DNA of 38,053 bases from Streptomyces sp. CB02366 (lineage in GTDB: Bacteria > Actinomycetota > Actinomycetes > Streptomycetales > Streptomycetaceae). A program made the translations under genes and the position numbers. Shown one piece after another: positions 1 through 7,980 of this stretch. The stretch spans positions 1-38,053 of the forward strand of contig NZ_LIVT01000023.1 in assembly GCF_001905905.1 (NCBI RefSeq), in the 5' to 3' direction. Each line of letters starts with the position of its first letter. The stretch's first letter is position 1. The notes beneath the pieces were generated by a model, which worked only from the letters and a program-made list of their open reading frames with translations, ran no database searches and was not told the DNA's origin.

Positions 1-22
1 GAGAGTAGGACGCCGCCGAACA
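1..22 (+). rRNA. 5S rRNA, 3' end (partial)
   Basis: The first ~21 bases match the conserved 3' end of Streptomyces 5S rRNA (GAGAGTAGGACGCCGCCGAA then C). The strong terminator that follows supports this as the end of an rrn operon. The rest of the gene lies before the window, and the exact 3' end is uncertain by one or two bases. Confidence 0.88.
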
Positions 23-31
23 ATTATTGTG

Positions 32-66
32 GGGAAGCCCCGCACCGTCATGGTGCGGGGCTTCCC
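32..66 (+). terminator. rRNA operon terminator
   Basis: A perfect 15-bp stem (arms 32-46 and 52-66) with a 5-base loop, directly after the 5S end. There is no long U-tract, as is usual for Streptomyces. It insulates the rRNA operon from the protein-coding block that starts at 185. Confidence 0.9.
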
Positions 67-184
67 TGCGTTCACCACCTTTTCGGCCACCGCAGCGCCC
101 CTCCCACCCCCGTGCACCGGCTGACGGAAGCTGAGGGTAGGGTCAGGGGGCATCATCGGCACGTTCTTCACAGGAGGCCCCCGG

Positions 185-793
185 GTGGAGGTCCAGGAGA
201 CTCGGGTCCAGACGGACCGGGTCCTCACCATCCCCAACATCCTCAGCATGGCTCGCCTGGTTGGCGTACCGCTCTTCCTGTGGCTGATTCTTCGCCCCGT
301 GTTCGGCGGGCCCAACAGCGACAACTGGGCGCTGCTGGTGCTGATGCTGAGCGGCATCAGCGACTACCTCGACGGCAAGCTGGCCCGTAAGTGGAACCAG
401 ATCAGCAGCCTCGGCCGGCTCCTGGACCCGGCGGCGGACCGCCTCTACATCCTTTCCACCCTGGTCGGCCTCACCTGGCGCGAGATTCTGCCCCTGTGGG
501 TCACCGCGCTCCTTCTCGCCCGGGAACTGATGCTTCTCGTGATGGTGGGCATCCTGCGGCGCCACGGCTATCCGCCCCCGCAGGTCAACTTCCTCGGGAA
601 AGCTGCAACCTTCAACCTGATGTATGCCTTCCCCTTGTTGCTGCTCAGCGACGGGAGTGGTTGGCTGGCCACACTGGCCGCTGTTTTCGGATGGGCGTTC
701 GCCGGATGGGGTACAACCCTGTATTGGTGGGCAGGAATCTTGTATGTGGTCCAGGTCCGCCGACTTGTGAAGGCGGACGCAGTAGCCGATTGA
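185..793 (+). CDS. CDP-alcohol phosphatidyltransferase (PgsA2-like)
   Basis: A 202-residue integral membrane enzyme that joins a CDP-activated lipid to an alcohol head group. The full CDP-alcohol signature D-x2-DG-x2-AR-x8-G-x3-D-x3-D is present: D60, D63, G64, A67, R68, G77, D81, D85. Several hydrophobic segments follow, so the enzyme should be active. The GTG start is set by an AGGAGG at 172-177, seven bases upstream. Synteny (DUF881, Sbp, DUF881, GarA downstream) matches M. tuberculosis Rv1822 (pgsA2) as I recall it, so it is the PgsA2-like paralogue rather than the housekeeping PgsA. The head group (glycerol phosphate, inositol phosphate or other) cannot be read from the sequence. It is the first gene after the rrn terminator; a TAGGGT at 138-143 may be part of its promoter. 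Confidence 0.92.
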   Translation: MEVQETRVQTDRVLTIPNILSMARLVGVPLFLWLILRPVFGGPNSDNWALLVLMLSGISDYLDGKLARKWNQISSLGRLLDPAADRLYILSTLVGLTWREILPLWVTALLLARELMLLVMVGILRRHGYPPPQVNFLGKAATFNLMYAFPLLLLSDGSGWLATLAAVFGWAFAGWGTTLYWWAGILYVVQVRRLVKADAVAD

Positions 794-904
794 GCTCGTT
801 GATGCGGTGCCGCGCAGTGTGGCCGGCCCGCAGCAGATGTCGTCACTGACGCCCGACGGGCGAAGTCGGCCGACCGTCGTCTCTTCGAGGAGGACGTTTC
901 CGAC

Positions 905-3400
905 ATGAAGGCCGTCGTGATGGCTGGCGGCGAAGGCACGCGTCTTCGCCCCATGACTTCGAGCATGCCCAAGCCGCTTCTGCCCGTGGCCAATAGGCCC
1001 ATCATGGAGCATGTGCTGAGGCTGCTCAAACGGCATGGGCTCAGCGAAACAGTAGTGACCGTCCAGTTCCTCGCCTCCCTCGTGAAGAATTACTTCGGGG
1101 ACGGCGAGGAGCTCGGAATGGAGCTCACCTATGCCAACGAGGAGAAGCCACTCGGCACCGCGGGCAGTGTGAAGAACGCCGAGGAGGCGTTGAAGGACGA
1201 CACGTTCCTCGTCATTTCCGGTGACGCGCTCACCGACTTCGACCTCACCGATCTCATCGCGTTCCACAAGGAAAAGGGCGGCCTGGTCACCGTCTGCCTC
1301 ACCAGGGTCCCCAATCCGCTGGAATTCGGGATCACCATCGTGGACGAGAACGGCCAGGTCGAGCGGTTCCTGGAGAAGCCGACCTGGGGCCAGGTCTTCT
1401 CGGACACGGTGAACACGGGCATCTACGTCATGGAGCCCGAGGTCTTCGACTACGTCCAGGCCGATACCTCGGTCGACTGGTCCGGTGACGTCTTCCCTCA
1501 GCTGATGAAGGAGGGCAAGCCCATCTACGGCTACATCGCCGAGGGCTACTGGGAGGATGTAGGCACCCACGAGAGCTATGTGAAGGCCCAGGCGGACGTC
1601 CTGGAGCGCAAGGTCGACGTGGAGATCGACGGGTTCGAGATCTCGCCCGGCGTGTGGGTCGCCGAAGGAGCGGAGGTCCACCCCGACGCCGTGCTGCGCG
1701 GCCCGCTGTACATCGGTGACTACGCCAAGGTCGAGGCGGGCGCGGAGATCCGCGAGCACACGGTCGTGGGGTCGAACGTCGTCGTCAAGTCCGGGGCCTT
1801 CCTCCACAAGGCCGTGGTGCACGACAACGTCTACATCGGGCAGCACAGCAATCTGCGGGGCTGTGTGGTCGGCAAGAACACCGACATCATGCGCGCGGCC
1901 CGCATCGAGGACGGCGCCGTCATCGGCGACGAATGCCTGGTCGGCGAGGAGTCGATCGTCCAGGGCAACGTTCGCGTCTACCCGTTCAAGACCATCGAGG
2001 CCGGCGCGTTCGTCAACACCTCGGTGATCTGGGAGTCGAGAGGCCAGGCCCACCTCTTCGGGGCGCGCGGGGTCTCCGGGATCCTGAACGTCGAGATCAC
2101 TCCCGAGCTGGCCGTACGGCTGGCCGGCGCCTATGCCACGACCCTCAAGAAGGGGTCCACGGTCACCACCGCGCGTGACCACTCCCGAGGTGCGCGCGCC
2201 CTCAAGAGAGCCGTCATCTCGGCCCTCCAGGCCAGCGCCATCGACGTACGGGACCTGGAGAACGTGCCGCTGCCCGTGGCACGCCAGCAGACCGCCCGGG
2301 GCAGCGCCGGCGGCATCATGATCCGTACGTCGCCGGGGGTGCCCGACTCGGTGGACATCATGTTCATCGACGAACGCGGATCGGACCTCTCGCAGGCCCA
2401 GCAGCGCAAGCTCGACCGGGTCTACGCACGCCAGGAGTACCGCAGGGCCTTCCCCGGAGAGATCGGGGACCTGCACTTCCCGTCCAGCGTGTTCGACTCG
2501 TACACCGGATCCCTCCTGCGGAACGTCGATGTCGAGGGCATCGCCGAGTCCGGGCTGAAGGTCGTCGTCGACGCGTCCAACGGCAGCGCCGGCCTCGTCC
2601 TGCCCAGCCTGCTCGGACGGCTCGGCGTGGACGCCCTGACGATCAACCCGGGGCTCGACGAGTCCCGGCCCACCGAGACCGCCGAGACCCGCCGGGCCGG
2701 TCTGGTACGGCTCGGCGAGATCGTGTCCTCCGCGCGGGCGGCCTTCGGGGTCCGGTTCGACCCGGTCGGTGAGCGGCTCTCCCTCGTCGACGAACTCGGC
2801 AGGATCATCGAGGACGACCGGGCCCTGCTGGTCCTCCTCGACCTCGTGGCCGCCGAGCGGCGCAGCGGCCGGGTGGCCCTGCCCGTGACGACCACGCGGG
2901 TCGCCGAGCAGGTGGCCGCCTACCACGGCACCCAGGTGGAGTGGACGACCACCTCGCCCGACGACCTGACCCGGGTCGGCCGTGAAGAGGACACCATCTT
3001 CGGAGGAGACGGGCGCGGCGGGTTCATCGTTCCCGAATTCAGCAGCGTCTTCGACGGGACCGCCGCCTTCGTCCGGCTCATCGGCCTCGTCGCGCGTACC
3101 CAGCTCACCCTGAGCCAGATCGACGCCCGCATCCCGCGGGCCCATGTTCTGCGGCGTGACCTGGCGACGCCGTGGGCCGTCAAGGGGCTCGTCATGCGCC
3201 GGGTCGTCGAAGCGGCCGGTGACCGCAGCGTGGACACCACGGACGGGGTCCGCGTGGTCGAGGCCGACGGCCGCTGGGTCATGGTCCTGCCCGACCGGGC
3301 GGAGGCCGTCACCCACCTATGGGCGGAAGGCCCGGACGACGCGTCGGCACAGGCGCTGCTCGACGAGTGGGCCGCGGTGGTGGACAGCGCGGGCAACTGA
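905..3400 (+). CDS. Two-domain mannose-1-phosphate guanylyltransferase / phosphomannomutase-like protein
   Basis: An 831-residue soluble protein. Residues 1-~235 are a nucleotidyltransferase with the signature GGEGTRLRP-x5-PKPLLP (R13, K23), which makes NDP-sugars, most likely GDP-mannose. Residues ~250-365 are left-handed beta-helix hexapeptide repeats. Residues ~385-830 have the fold order of alpha-D-phosphohexomutases but appear catalytically decayed. The phosphoserine loop (normally TASHNP) reads RTSPGVPD, the metal loop (normally DGDxDR) reads D619-P-V-G-E-R624, and the sugar-binding GEMSGH motif reads GGDGRGG (700-706). The first domain should be active and the last probably structural or regulatory. 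The RBS GAGGAGG lies just before the ATG. It follows the phosphatidyltransferase by 111 bases and is closed by a hairpin. GDP-mannose would feed mannolipids and protein or wall glycosylation. Confidence 0.9.
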   Translation: MKAVVMAGGEGTRLRPMTSSMPKPLLPVANRPIMEHVLRLLKRHGLSETVVTVQFLASLVKNYFGDGEELGMELTYANEEKPLGTAGSVKNAEEALKDDTFLVISGDALTDFDLTDLIAFHKEKGGLVTVCLTRVPNPLEFGITIVDENGQVERFLEKPTWGQVFSDTVNTGIYVMEPEVFDYVQADTSVDWSGDVFPQLMKEGKPIYGYIAEGYWEDVGTHESYVKAQADVLERKVDVEIDGFEISPGVWVAEGAEVHPDAVLRGPLYIGDYAKVEAGAEIREHTVVGSNVVVKSGAFLHKAVVHDNVYIGQHSNLRGCVVGKNTDIMRAARIEDGAVIGDECLVGEESIVQGNVRVYPFKTIEAGAFVNTSVIWESRGQAHLFGARGVSGILNVEITPELAVRLAGAYATTLKKGSTVTTARDHSRGARALKRAVISALQASAIDVRDLENVPLPVARQQTARGSAGGIMIRTSPGVPDSVDIMFIDERGSDLSQAQQRKLDRVYARQEYRRAFPGEIGDLHFPSSVFDSYTGSLLRNVDVEGIAESGLKVVVDASNGSAGLVLPSLLGRLGVDALTINPGLDESRPTETAETRRAGLVRLGEIVSSARAAFGVRFDPVGERLSLVDELGRIIEDDRALLVLLDLVAAERRSGRVALPVTTTRVAEQVAAYHGTQVEWTTTSPDDLTRVGREEDTIFGGDGRGGFIVPEFSSVFDGTAAFVRLIGLVARTQLTLSQIDARIPRAHVLRRDLATPWAVKGLVMRRVVEAAGDRSVDTTDGVRVVEADGRWVMVLPDRAEAVTHLWAEGPDDASAQALLDEWAAVVDSAGN

Positions 3401-3412
3401 CGCGGGAACGGC

Positions 3413-3447
3413 GTGCCGCGGCCTCCCTCCGGCGGGGGCCGCGGCAC
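3413..3447 (+). terminator. Hairpin terminator after the guanylyltransferase gene
   Basis: An 11-bp perfect GC stem (3413-3423 with 3437-3447) and a 13-base loop, starting 12 bases after the stop codon. It separates this gene from the DUF881-sbp group. Confidence 0.7.
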
Positions 3448-3489
3448 ACCGGTGGGGCCATTCGGCGGCAGCCGTGATGACGTGCGACG

Positions 3490-4413
3490 ATGTGCGGCAT
3501 GTCGCAGCCGTCCCCCGATCGGAGCACCGCCTCGCCGCCCGCACGCCCCGACGCGTCCATGTCGCTGCTGAACAACGTGATGGCCCACAGCCTCGACGAG
3601 GGGTACGCGGAGGCGTCGGCGCGGCGCAGGGCAGACGGGAGCGCGGGACTGCCCCGTACGCTCACGTCGAAGCTCGGCCTCGCCGCCGGACTGGTGGTGG
3701 CCGCCCTCGTGGTCACGCTGGGCGCGGCCGAGGCGCGGATCTCCGCACCGGTCGTCGCCAAGGAGCGCGAGGAGCTGATCGACCGCATCGAGGCGGAGAC
3801 GGAGGCCGCGGACACACTGGAGTCCGATGTCGACGAGCTCCGTTCCGACGTGAGCGAACGCCAGCGCAAGGCGCTCGAGGAACACGGGGGCGACCAGGGG
3901 CAGCTGGTGGCCCTGCTGGCAGGCGCGACACCCGTCGAGGGCCCCGGCGTGGAACTGGTCGTCGACGACGCCAAGGACACCGACCAGGGCGGGGGCGGGC
4001 CCCGTGAGTCCTCGGGCTTCGCCGACACCGGGCGGGTGCGCGACCGGGACATGCAGCGGGTCGTCAACGGCCTGTGGGAATCCGGGGCCGAGGCCATCGC
4101 CATCAACGGGCAGAGGCTGACCGCGCTGTCGGCCATCCGGGCCGCCGGTGACGCCATACTGGTCGACAACAGGCCGCTCGTACCGCCGTACACGGTGCTC
4201 GCGGCGGGGGACGGCAAGAAGCTCGCGAACGCGTTCGAGGACAGCGCCGACGGCCAGTACCTGCAGGCGCTCAAGGAGAGTTTCGACATCCGCACCCGCA
4301 TCTCCGAACAGGCGAAGGTGCGGCTTCCGGCCGCCCCGAGCCTCATCGTCCGTACAGCAGAGCCGAAGGCCGCCGCCGGCGGTGCGGCAGACACAGGGAA
4401 GGGCACATCGTGA
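3490..4413 (+). CDS. DUF881 membrane-anchored protein (YlxX/YlxW type), first copy
   Basis: 307 residues. A cytosolic N-terminus is followed by one transmembrane helix (about 61-80), a heptad-like acidic/basic coiled coil (about 90-130) and a DUF881 domain with its characteristic EGPGVELVVDDAKD and GAEAIAINGQRL stretches. DUF881 proteins are poorly characterised. In Bacillus their homologues ylxW and ylxX lie with sbp next to ftsA-ftsZ, so a division or envelope role is inferred. An alternative start is the in-frame ATG at 3499; no clear SD favours either. A Gly-rich insert of about 20 residues (near 160-180) interrupts the domain compared with the second copy. The stop overlaps the GTG of sbp, so the two are translationally coupled. 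Confidence 0.88.
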   Translation: MCGMSQPSPDRSTASPPARPDASMSLLNNVMAHSLDEGYAEASARRRADGSAGLPRTLTSKLGLAAGLVVAALVVTLGAAEARISAPVVAKEREELIDRIEAETEAADTLESDVDELRSDVSERQRKALEEHGGDQGQLVALLAGATPVEGPGVELVVDDAKDTDQGGGGPRESSGFADTGRVRDRDMQRVVNGLWESGAEAIAINGQRLTALSAIRAAGDAILVDNRPLVPPYTVLAAGDGKKLANAFEDSADGQYLQALKESFDIRTRISEQAKVRLPAAPSLIVRTAEPKAAAGGAADTGKGTS

Positions 4414-4742
4414 TCGCCGTACTGGGCCTCGTCGTGGGAGTCGTGGTCGGACTGTTGGTCCGGCCCGAGGTGCCGGCGGTGGTCGAGCCCTACCTGCCGA
4501 TCGCGGTGGTCGCCGCGCTCGACGCCGTCTTCGGCGGTCTGCGGGCCATGCTCGACGGCATCTTCGTCGACAAGGTGTTCGTGGTCTCCTTCCTCTCCAA
4601 CGTCGTGGTGGCCGCGCTGATCGTCTTCCTCGGCGACAAGCTGGGTGTCGGCGCCCAACTCTCCACGGGTGTGGTGGTCGTGCTCGGCATCCGGATCTTC
4701 TCCAACGCCGCCGCCATCCGGCGGCACGTCTTCCGGGCGTGA
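4410..4742 (+). CDS. sbp: Small basic protein Sbp (DUF1290)
   Basis: 110 residues with three predicted hydrophobic segments (about 1-17, 28-42 and 56-73, plus a weaker one at 83-95) and a basic tail (IRRHVFRA). This is the small basic family found between DUF881 genes in actinobacteria and beside ylxW/ylxX before ftsA in Bacillus. No enzymatic motif is visible. The GTG start overlaps the upstream DUF881 stop by four bases (GTGA), and the next DUF881 gene starts 5 bases after its stop, so the three proteins are made together and probably form a membrane complex (inference). Confidence 0.9.
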   Translation: MIAVLGLVVGVVVGLLVRPEVPAVVEPYLPIAVVAALDAVFGGLRAMLDGIFVDKVFVVSFLSNVVVAALIVFLGDKLGVGAQLSTGVVVVLGIRIFSNAAAIRRHVFRA

Positions 4743-4747
4743 GGCCG

Positions 4748-5560
4748 ATGAACAACGAAGAGAACCTCCGCGGCGAACAGCCCGGCGGCGGCGCCTCCGC
4801 CGCCCCGGACGCCTCCCCGCCGCCTCCCCCCGCCCAGCAGGCGACCGGCCGGCAGCGGCTCAAGGCGGGCCTGTGGCCGCCGCGGCTGAGCCGGGCCCAA
4901 CTCATCGTCGCCGTCCTGCTGTTCGGACTCGGCCTGGGGCTGGCCATCCAGGTGCGGTCGACCAACGACGACAGCGCGCTGCGCGGCGCCCGCCAGGAGG
5001 ACCTGGTCCGCATCCTCGACGAGGTCGACGACCGGACCCAGCGCCTGGAGGACGAGAAGCAGCGCCTGGACGATCAGCGCACCGAGCTGGAGAACAGCTC
5101 CGACCAGGCCGAGGAGGCGCGGAAGCAGACGCTGGAGAAGGAGCGTCAGCTCGGCATCCTCGCGGGCACCGTGGCGGCCGAGGGTCCCGGTATCACGCTG
5201 ACGATCACCGACCCCTCGCGGGCGGTCGCACCGGACATGCTGCTCGACGCCCTCCAGGAGCTGCGGGCCGCCGGGGCGGAGGCGATCGAGGTCAACGGGG
5301 TGCGCGTGGTGGCCAACACGTACTTCTCCGGGGACGCCGGTGAGGTCGAGGTGGACGGCGAGAAGATCGAAGCGCCGTACGAGTTCACGGTCATCGGCAA
5401 GCCGCAGGATCTGGAGCCCGCCCTCAACATTCCCGGCGGTGTGGTCCAGACGCTGGAGAAGGAGCAGGCCACGGTGCTGGTGGAACGGTCCGACGACATC
5501 GTCGTGGACGCCTTGCGACCGGCGCAGCGGCCTGACTACGCTCGGTCGTCAACCCCGTGA
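4748..5560 (+). CDS. DUF881 membrane-anchored protein, second copy
   Basis: 270 residues from the ATG five bases after the sbp stop. The open frame runs further upstream, but only this start fits the operon. There is a Pro/Ala/Gly-rich cytosolic N-terminus (1-~35), one transmembrane helix (about 48-68), a long charged coiled coil (about 75-130, rich in EE/DD/QR heptads) and a DUF881 domain with EGPGITLTITDPS and GAEAIEVNGVRVV. Layout matches the first copy without the Gly-rich insert. Together with Sbp it forms a conserved trio of unknown biochemical role. The stretch between its stop and garA (5561-5750) carries no gene. In M. tuberculosis gcvH occupies the equivalent place. Confidence 0.9.
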   Translation: MNNEENLRGEQPGGGASAAPDASPPPPPAQQATGRQRLKAGLWPPRLSRAQLIVAVLLFGLGLGLAIQVRSTNDDSALRGARQEDLVRILDEVDDRTQRLEDEKQRLDDQRTELENSSDQAEEARKQTLEKERQLGILAGTVAAEGPGITLTITDPSRAVAPDMLLDALQELRAAGAEAIEVNGVRVVANTYFSGDAGEVEVDGEKIEAPYEFTVIGKPQDLEPALNIPGGVVQTLEKEQATVLVERSDDIVVDALRPAQRPDYARSSTP

Positions 5561-5750
5561 TCCGGGCGAGCGTGAGGGCCGGAGGACCGGGTCGGACGGT
5601 TGCGGGGGGTCGGCGCACCGGATTGGTGGTGCGTGGTGGAAACTGTCGGGTGGATACGGACGTTGTGAAGATGTCCGGGTCGGCAGGTGTGTTCAATCAG
5701 GGTTCGTCCTGCCCCACGGGCGGGTCTATGTCGGTCAAGGGGAATCGCCC

Positions 5751-6530
5751 GTGAAGTTGTTTGCGAAGTTGTTCGGGAAGAGTGCACGCGAGGACAGCAA
5801 CAGTGCTGCCCGCCACCGCGCTCCGCGCCACGGTCAGGGCGAGGAGCAGGAAGCGGAGCGTCCGCTCTTCCGCGACGAGGTGTCCGGCGCCCCAGGGGGT
5901 GACGGCGTGTCGTCTGTTGACCCTGCTGGTGCCGGCCGCATAGGTTTCGGCGCACCATCAGCCTCGAGTGCGGGTGGAGGGTTCACCCCGGAGGGCGCGT
6001 CGATGCCGGTCTGCACGAGGTGCGGCCACCGCAACGCGGAGGCCAGCAAGTTCTGCTCCAACTGCGGGGCACCGCTGCGGGGCGCCGTTCCCGAGCGCCC
6101 TTCGGAGACGACGTCCACGATCTCCATCTCGGGGCTCGAGGCGTACGAGGCGGAGGCGACGGGCCAGACCGCGCTGCCCTCGCTCTCTCCGGAGGCCCAG
6201 GCCGCGGTGGACGCCCTGCCCGCCGGTTCGGCGCTGCTCGTCGTGCGGCGCGGCCCGAACTCCGGCAGTCGTTTCCTGCTCGACAGCGACCTCACCACGG
6301 CCGGCCGTCACCCGCAGAGCGACATCTTCCTCGACGACGTGACCGTGTCGCGGCGTCATGTGGAGTTCCGCAGGAGCCCGGACGGTAGCTTCACGGTGGG
6401 TGATGTCGGCAGCCTCAACGGCACCTACGTCAACCGCGAGCGCATCGATTCGGTCCCGCTGTCCAACGGCGACGAAGTCCAGATCGGCAAGTACCGTCTG
6501 GTCTTCTACGCGAGCCCGCGGGGCGTGTGA
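5751..6530 (+). CDS. garA: GarA/OdhI-type FHA regulator with N-terminal zinc ribbon
   Basis: 259 residues. Residues 86-108 form a zinc ribbon (C88, C91, C102, C105). The Ser/Thr-kinase target motif E119-T120-T121-S is as in GarA/OdhI. The FHA domain spans ~160-255 with GRHPQSDI (185-192), SRRH (200-203) and NGT (223-225). In mycobacteria and corynebacteria unphosphorylated GarA/OdhI binds and inhibits 2-oxoglutarate dehydrogenase and glutamate enzymes; phosphorylation on the ETT motif causes intramolecular FHA binding and switches it off. Family members there are ~145-162 residues and lack the ribbon. The GTG start at 5751 has a good SD (AAGGGGA) and a conserved basic N-terminus (MKLFAKLFGK). 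A shorter ATG start at 6003 is possible. Directly upstream, GGAAAC (5638-5643) and CGTT (5661-5664) loosely resemble an ECF promoter; I give that little weight. The 3' end lies 41 bases before ftsR. Confidence 0.93.
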   Translation: MKLFAKLFGKSAREDSNSAARHRAPRHGQGEEQEAERPLFRDEVSGAPGGDGVSSVDPAGAGRIGFGAPSASSAGGGFTPEGASMPVCTRCGHRNAEASKFCSNCGAPLRGAVPERPSETTSTISISGLEAYEAEATGQTALPSLSPEAQAAVDALPAGSALLVVRRGPNSGSRFLLDSDLTTAGRHPQSDIFLDDVTVSRRHVEFRRSPDGSFTVGDVGSLNGTYVNRERIDSVPLSNGDEVQIGKYRLVFYASPRGV

Positions 6531-6571
6531 CCAGCCCCGGACCCGGTCCGGGGAGACCCCGAGGAAGGCCC

Positions 6572-7315
6572 ATGCTGCGAACGCCGACAGGCGGTGCCGG
6601 AAACGGCACCGCCTCCGCGGAGGCGCGCCCGATGAGCATCGGAACGGTGCTCATCCAGCTGCGCGAGGAGTTTCCCGAAGTCACCATTTCCAAGATCCGG
6701 TTCCTGGAGGCGGAGGGGCTCGTCGAGCCCCAGCGCACTCCTTCCGGATACCGCAAGTTCACTCCGCGTGATGTGGAACGCCTGGCCCAGGTGCTCCGCA
6801 TGCAGCGGGACCACTACCTGCCGCTGAAAGTCATCCGGGAGCACCTGGAGGCGCTGGCGCGGGGGGAGCAGCCGGTCCTGCCCTCGCCCGGCGACCGGCG
6901 GGACCTGGCCGACGGGGTGTGGGAGACCGATGCGGGGGCGGCGACCGCCGCCCGGATCGGGCGGGCCGAACTCCTGGCGGCCGCAGAGGTCGACGACGAG
7001 CGGCTGACCGAGTGGGAGTCCTACGGGCTCATCGCCCCCTCCCCGGAGGGCGGCTACGACGCCGAGACGGTGACCGTCGCCAAGCTGGTGGTGGATCTGG
7101 GGCGTTTCGGTCTGGAACCACGGCATCTTCGCGCCATGCGGGCCTCCGCCGACCGGGAGGCGGGGCTGGTGGAGCAGCTGGTCGCCCCCCTACGGCGGCA
7201 CCGCAATCCGCAGACCAGGGCTCATGCCGAGGCCACCGCGAACGAGATCGCCGAGCTGTCCGTACGGCTGCACGCGGCTCTTGTGCAGAGCGCTCTGCGC
7301 AGCCGTCTGCACTGA
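6572..7315 (+). CDS. ftsR: MerR-family regulator FtsR
   Basis: 247 residues. A MerR winged helix-turn-helix occupies about 21-95, with VTISKIRFLEAEGL followed by PSGYRKF. The C-terminal ~150 residues form an effector/dimerisation region without a cysteine metal site. It is the counterpart of Rv1828 and Corynebacterium FtsR, an activator of ftsZ. I chose the ATG at 6572 because GAGGAAGG at 6561-6568 precedes it. A GTG at 6527 overlapping the garA stop would add a Pro/Gly/Arg-rich 15-residue lead without an SD. An internal ATG at 6632 is also possible. The neighbourhood (garA upstream, bifunctional nuclease downstream) is conserved with mycobacteria. No terminator separates it from garA, so co-transcription is likely. 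Confidence 0.9.
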   Translation: MLRTPTGGAGNGTASAEARPMSIGTVLIQLREEFPEVTISKIRFLEAEGLVEPQRTPSGYRKFTPRDVERLAQVLRMQRDHYLPLKVIREHLEALARGEQPVLPSPGDRRDLADGVWETDAGAATAARIGRAELLAAAEVDDERLTEWESYGLIAPSPEGGYDAETVTVAKLVVDLGRFGLEPRHLRAMRASADREAGLVEQLVAPLRRHRNPQTRAHAEATANEIAELSVRLHAALVQSALRSRLH

Positions 7316-7356
7316 CCTCGGCGGCCCCCGACTACCCAAACATGGCGAGCACGTCC

Positions 7357-7362
7357 TAGGGT
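7357..7362 (+). promoter_or_regulatory. -10 box for a leaderless bifunctional-nuclease mRNA
   Basis: TAGGGT ends six bases before the GTG at 7369, so transcription would begin at or beside the start codon. There is no SD before that GTG, which supports leaderless translation. No convincing -35 box. Confidence 0.5.
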
Positions 7363-7368
7363 TGCTGT

Positions 7369-7842
7369 GTGAACGAGCTCGACGTTGTCGGTGTCCGGGT
7401 GGAAATGCCCTCCAACCAACCGATCGTTCTCCTGCGTGAAGTGGGAGGCGACCGGTACCTCCCCATTTGGATCGGTCCGGGGGAGGCGACCGCGATCGCC
7501 TTCGCCCAGCAGGGCATGGCTCCCCCCAGGCCGCTGACCCATGACCTGTTCAAGGATGTGCTCGAGGCCGTGGGCCAGGAGCTCACCGAGGTCCGCATCA
7601 CGGATCTCCGAGAGGGGGTCTTCTATGCGGAGCTCGTCTTCGCCAGCGGGGTCGAGGTGAGCGCCAGGCCCTCCGACGCCATAGCGCTCGCCCTGCGGAC
7701 CGGCACGCCGATCTACGGCAGTGACGGCGTGCTGGACGACGCGGGCATCGCGATCCCCGACGAGCAGGAGGACGAGGTGGAGAAGTTCCGCGAATTCCTC
7801 GACCAGATCTCTCCGGAGGACTTCGGTACGAACAGCCAGTGA
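7369..7842 (+). CDS. Bifunctional nuclease-domain protein (BFN, DUF151)
   Basis: 157 residues. A complete BFN domain (about 1-135) has the typical LPIWIGPGEATAIAFAQQG, LTHDLFKDVLEAVG and SARPSDAIALALRTGTPIY blocks. An acidic tail follows, as in mycobacterial Rv1829. Plant members have DNase and RNase activity; activity in actinobacteria is not established to my knowledge. No SD is present, and the GTG lies six bases after TAGGGT. It sits between two MerR-family genes in an order conserved in actinobacteria, so a link to their regulon is plausible but unproven. Confidence 0.9.
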   Translation: MNELDVVGVRVEMPSNQPIVLLREVGGDRYLPIWIGPGEATAIAFAQQGMAPPRPLTHDLFKDVLEAVGQELTEVRITDLREGVFYAELVFASGVEVSARPSDAIALALRTGTPIYGSDGVLDDAGIAIPDEQEDEVEKFREFLDQISPEDFGTNSQ

Positions 7843-7880
7843 CCGCCCCGCCAGGGCGCCGTCAGCGCATCCGGCAAGCC

Positions 7881-7905
7881 TTTCCCGGAAACGCGACACG
7901 GGAAA
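7881..7905 (+). terminator. Possible weak terminator after the BFN gene
   Basis: A 7-bp inverted repeat (TTTCCCG at 7881-7887 with CGGGAAA at 7899-7905) and an 11-base loop, 38 bases after the stop. It is the only hairpin of this size before the next promoter. The stem is short, so confidence is modest. Confidence 0.35.
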
Positions 7906-7924
7906 CCACCCTCAGGGTGATTAT

Positions 7925-7942
7925 CACTCGGCGTGCCGAGTG
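7925..7942. promoter_or_regulatory. Perfect palindrome upstream of the merR promoter (operator candidate)
   Basis: CACTCGGC-GT-GCCGAGTG, 8-bp arms. It ends 9 bases before the -35 box of the promoter at 7952-7980. Position fits an activator or repressor site. No U-tract follows, so a terminator is less likely. Confidence 0.5.
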
Positions 7943-7951
7943 TGGCGATCG

Positions 7952-7980
7952 TTGACGCACCCCCGGTGACTGCCTACCTT
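7952..7980 (+). promoter_or_regulatory. Vegetative (HrdB-type) promoter for the second MerR gene
   Basis: TTGACG (7952-7957), a 17-base spacer and TACCTT (7975-7980). This is the best sigma-70-type match in the window. It puts the transcript start near 7987, which excludes the longer open frame from 7933 and supports the GTG at 8011. Confidence 0.75.

Noticed and set aside
143..3316. A 1057-codon open frame on the minus strand
   Set aside because: It lies opposite two clear genes and has no family pattern; long shadow frames are normal at this GC content.
5638..5664. ECF-sigma-like promoter (GGAAAC ... CGTT) before garA
   Set aside because: The -35 has an extra A and spacing is only approximate; not enough to list as a feature.
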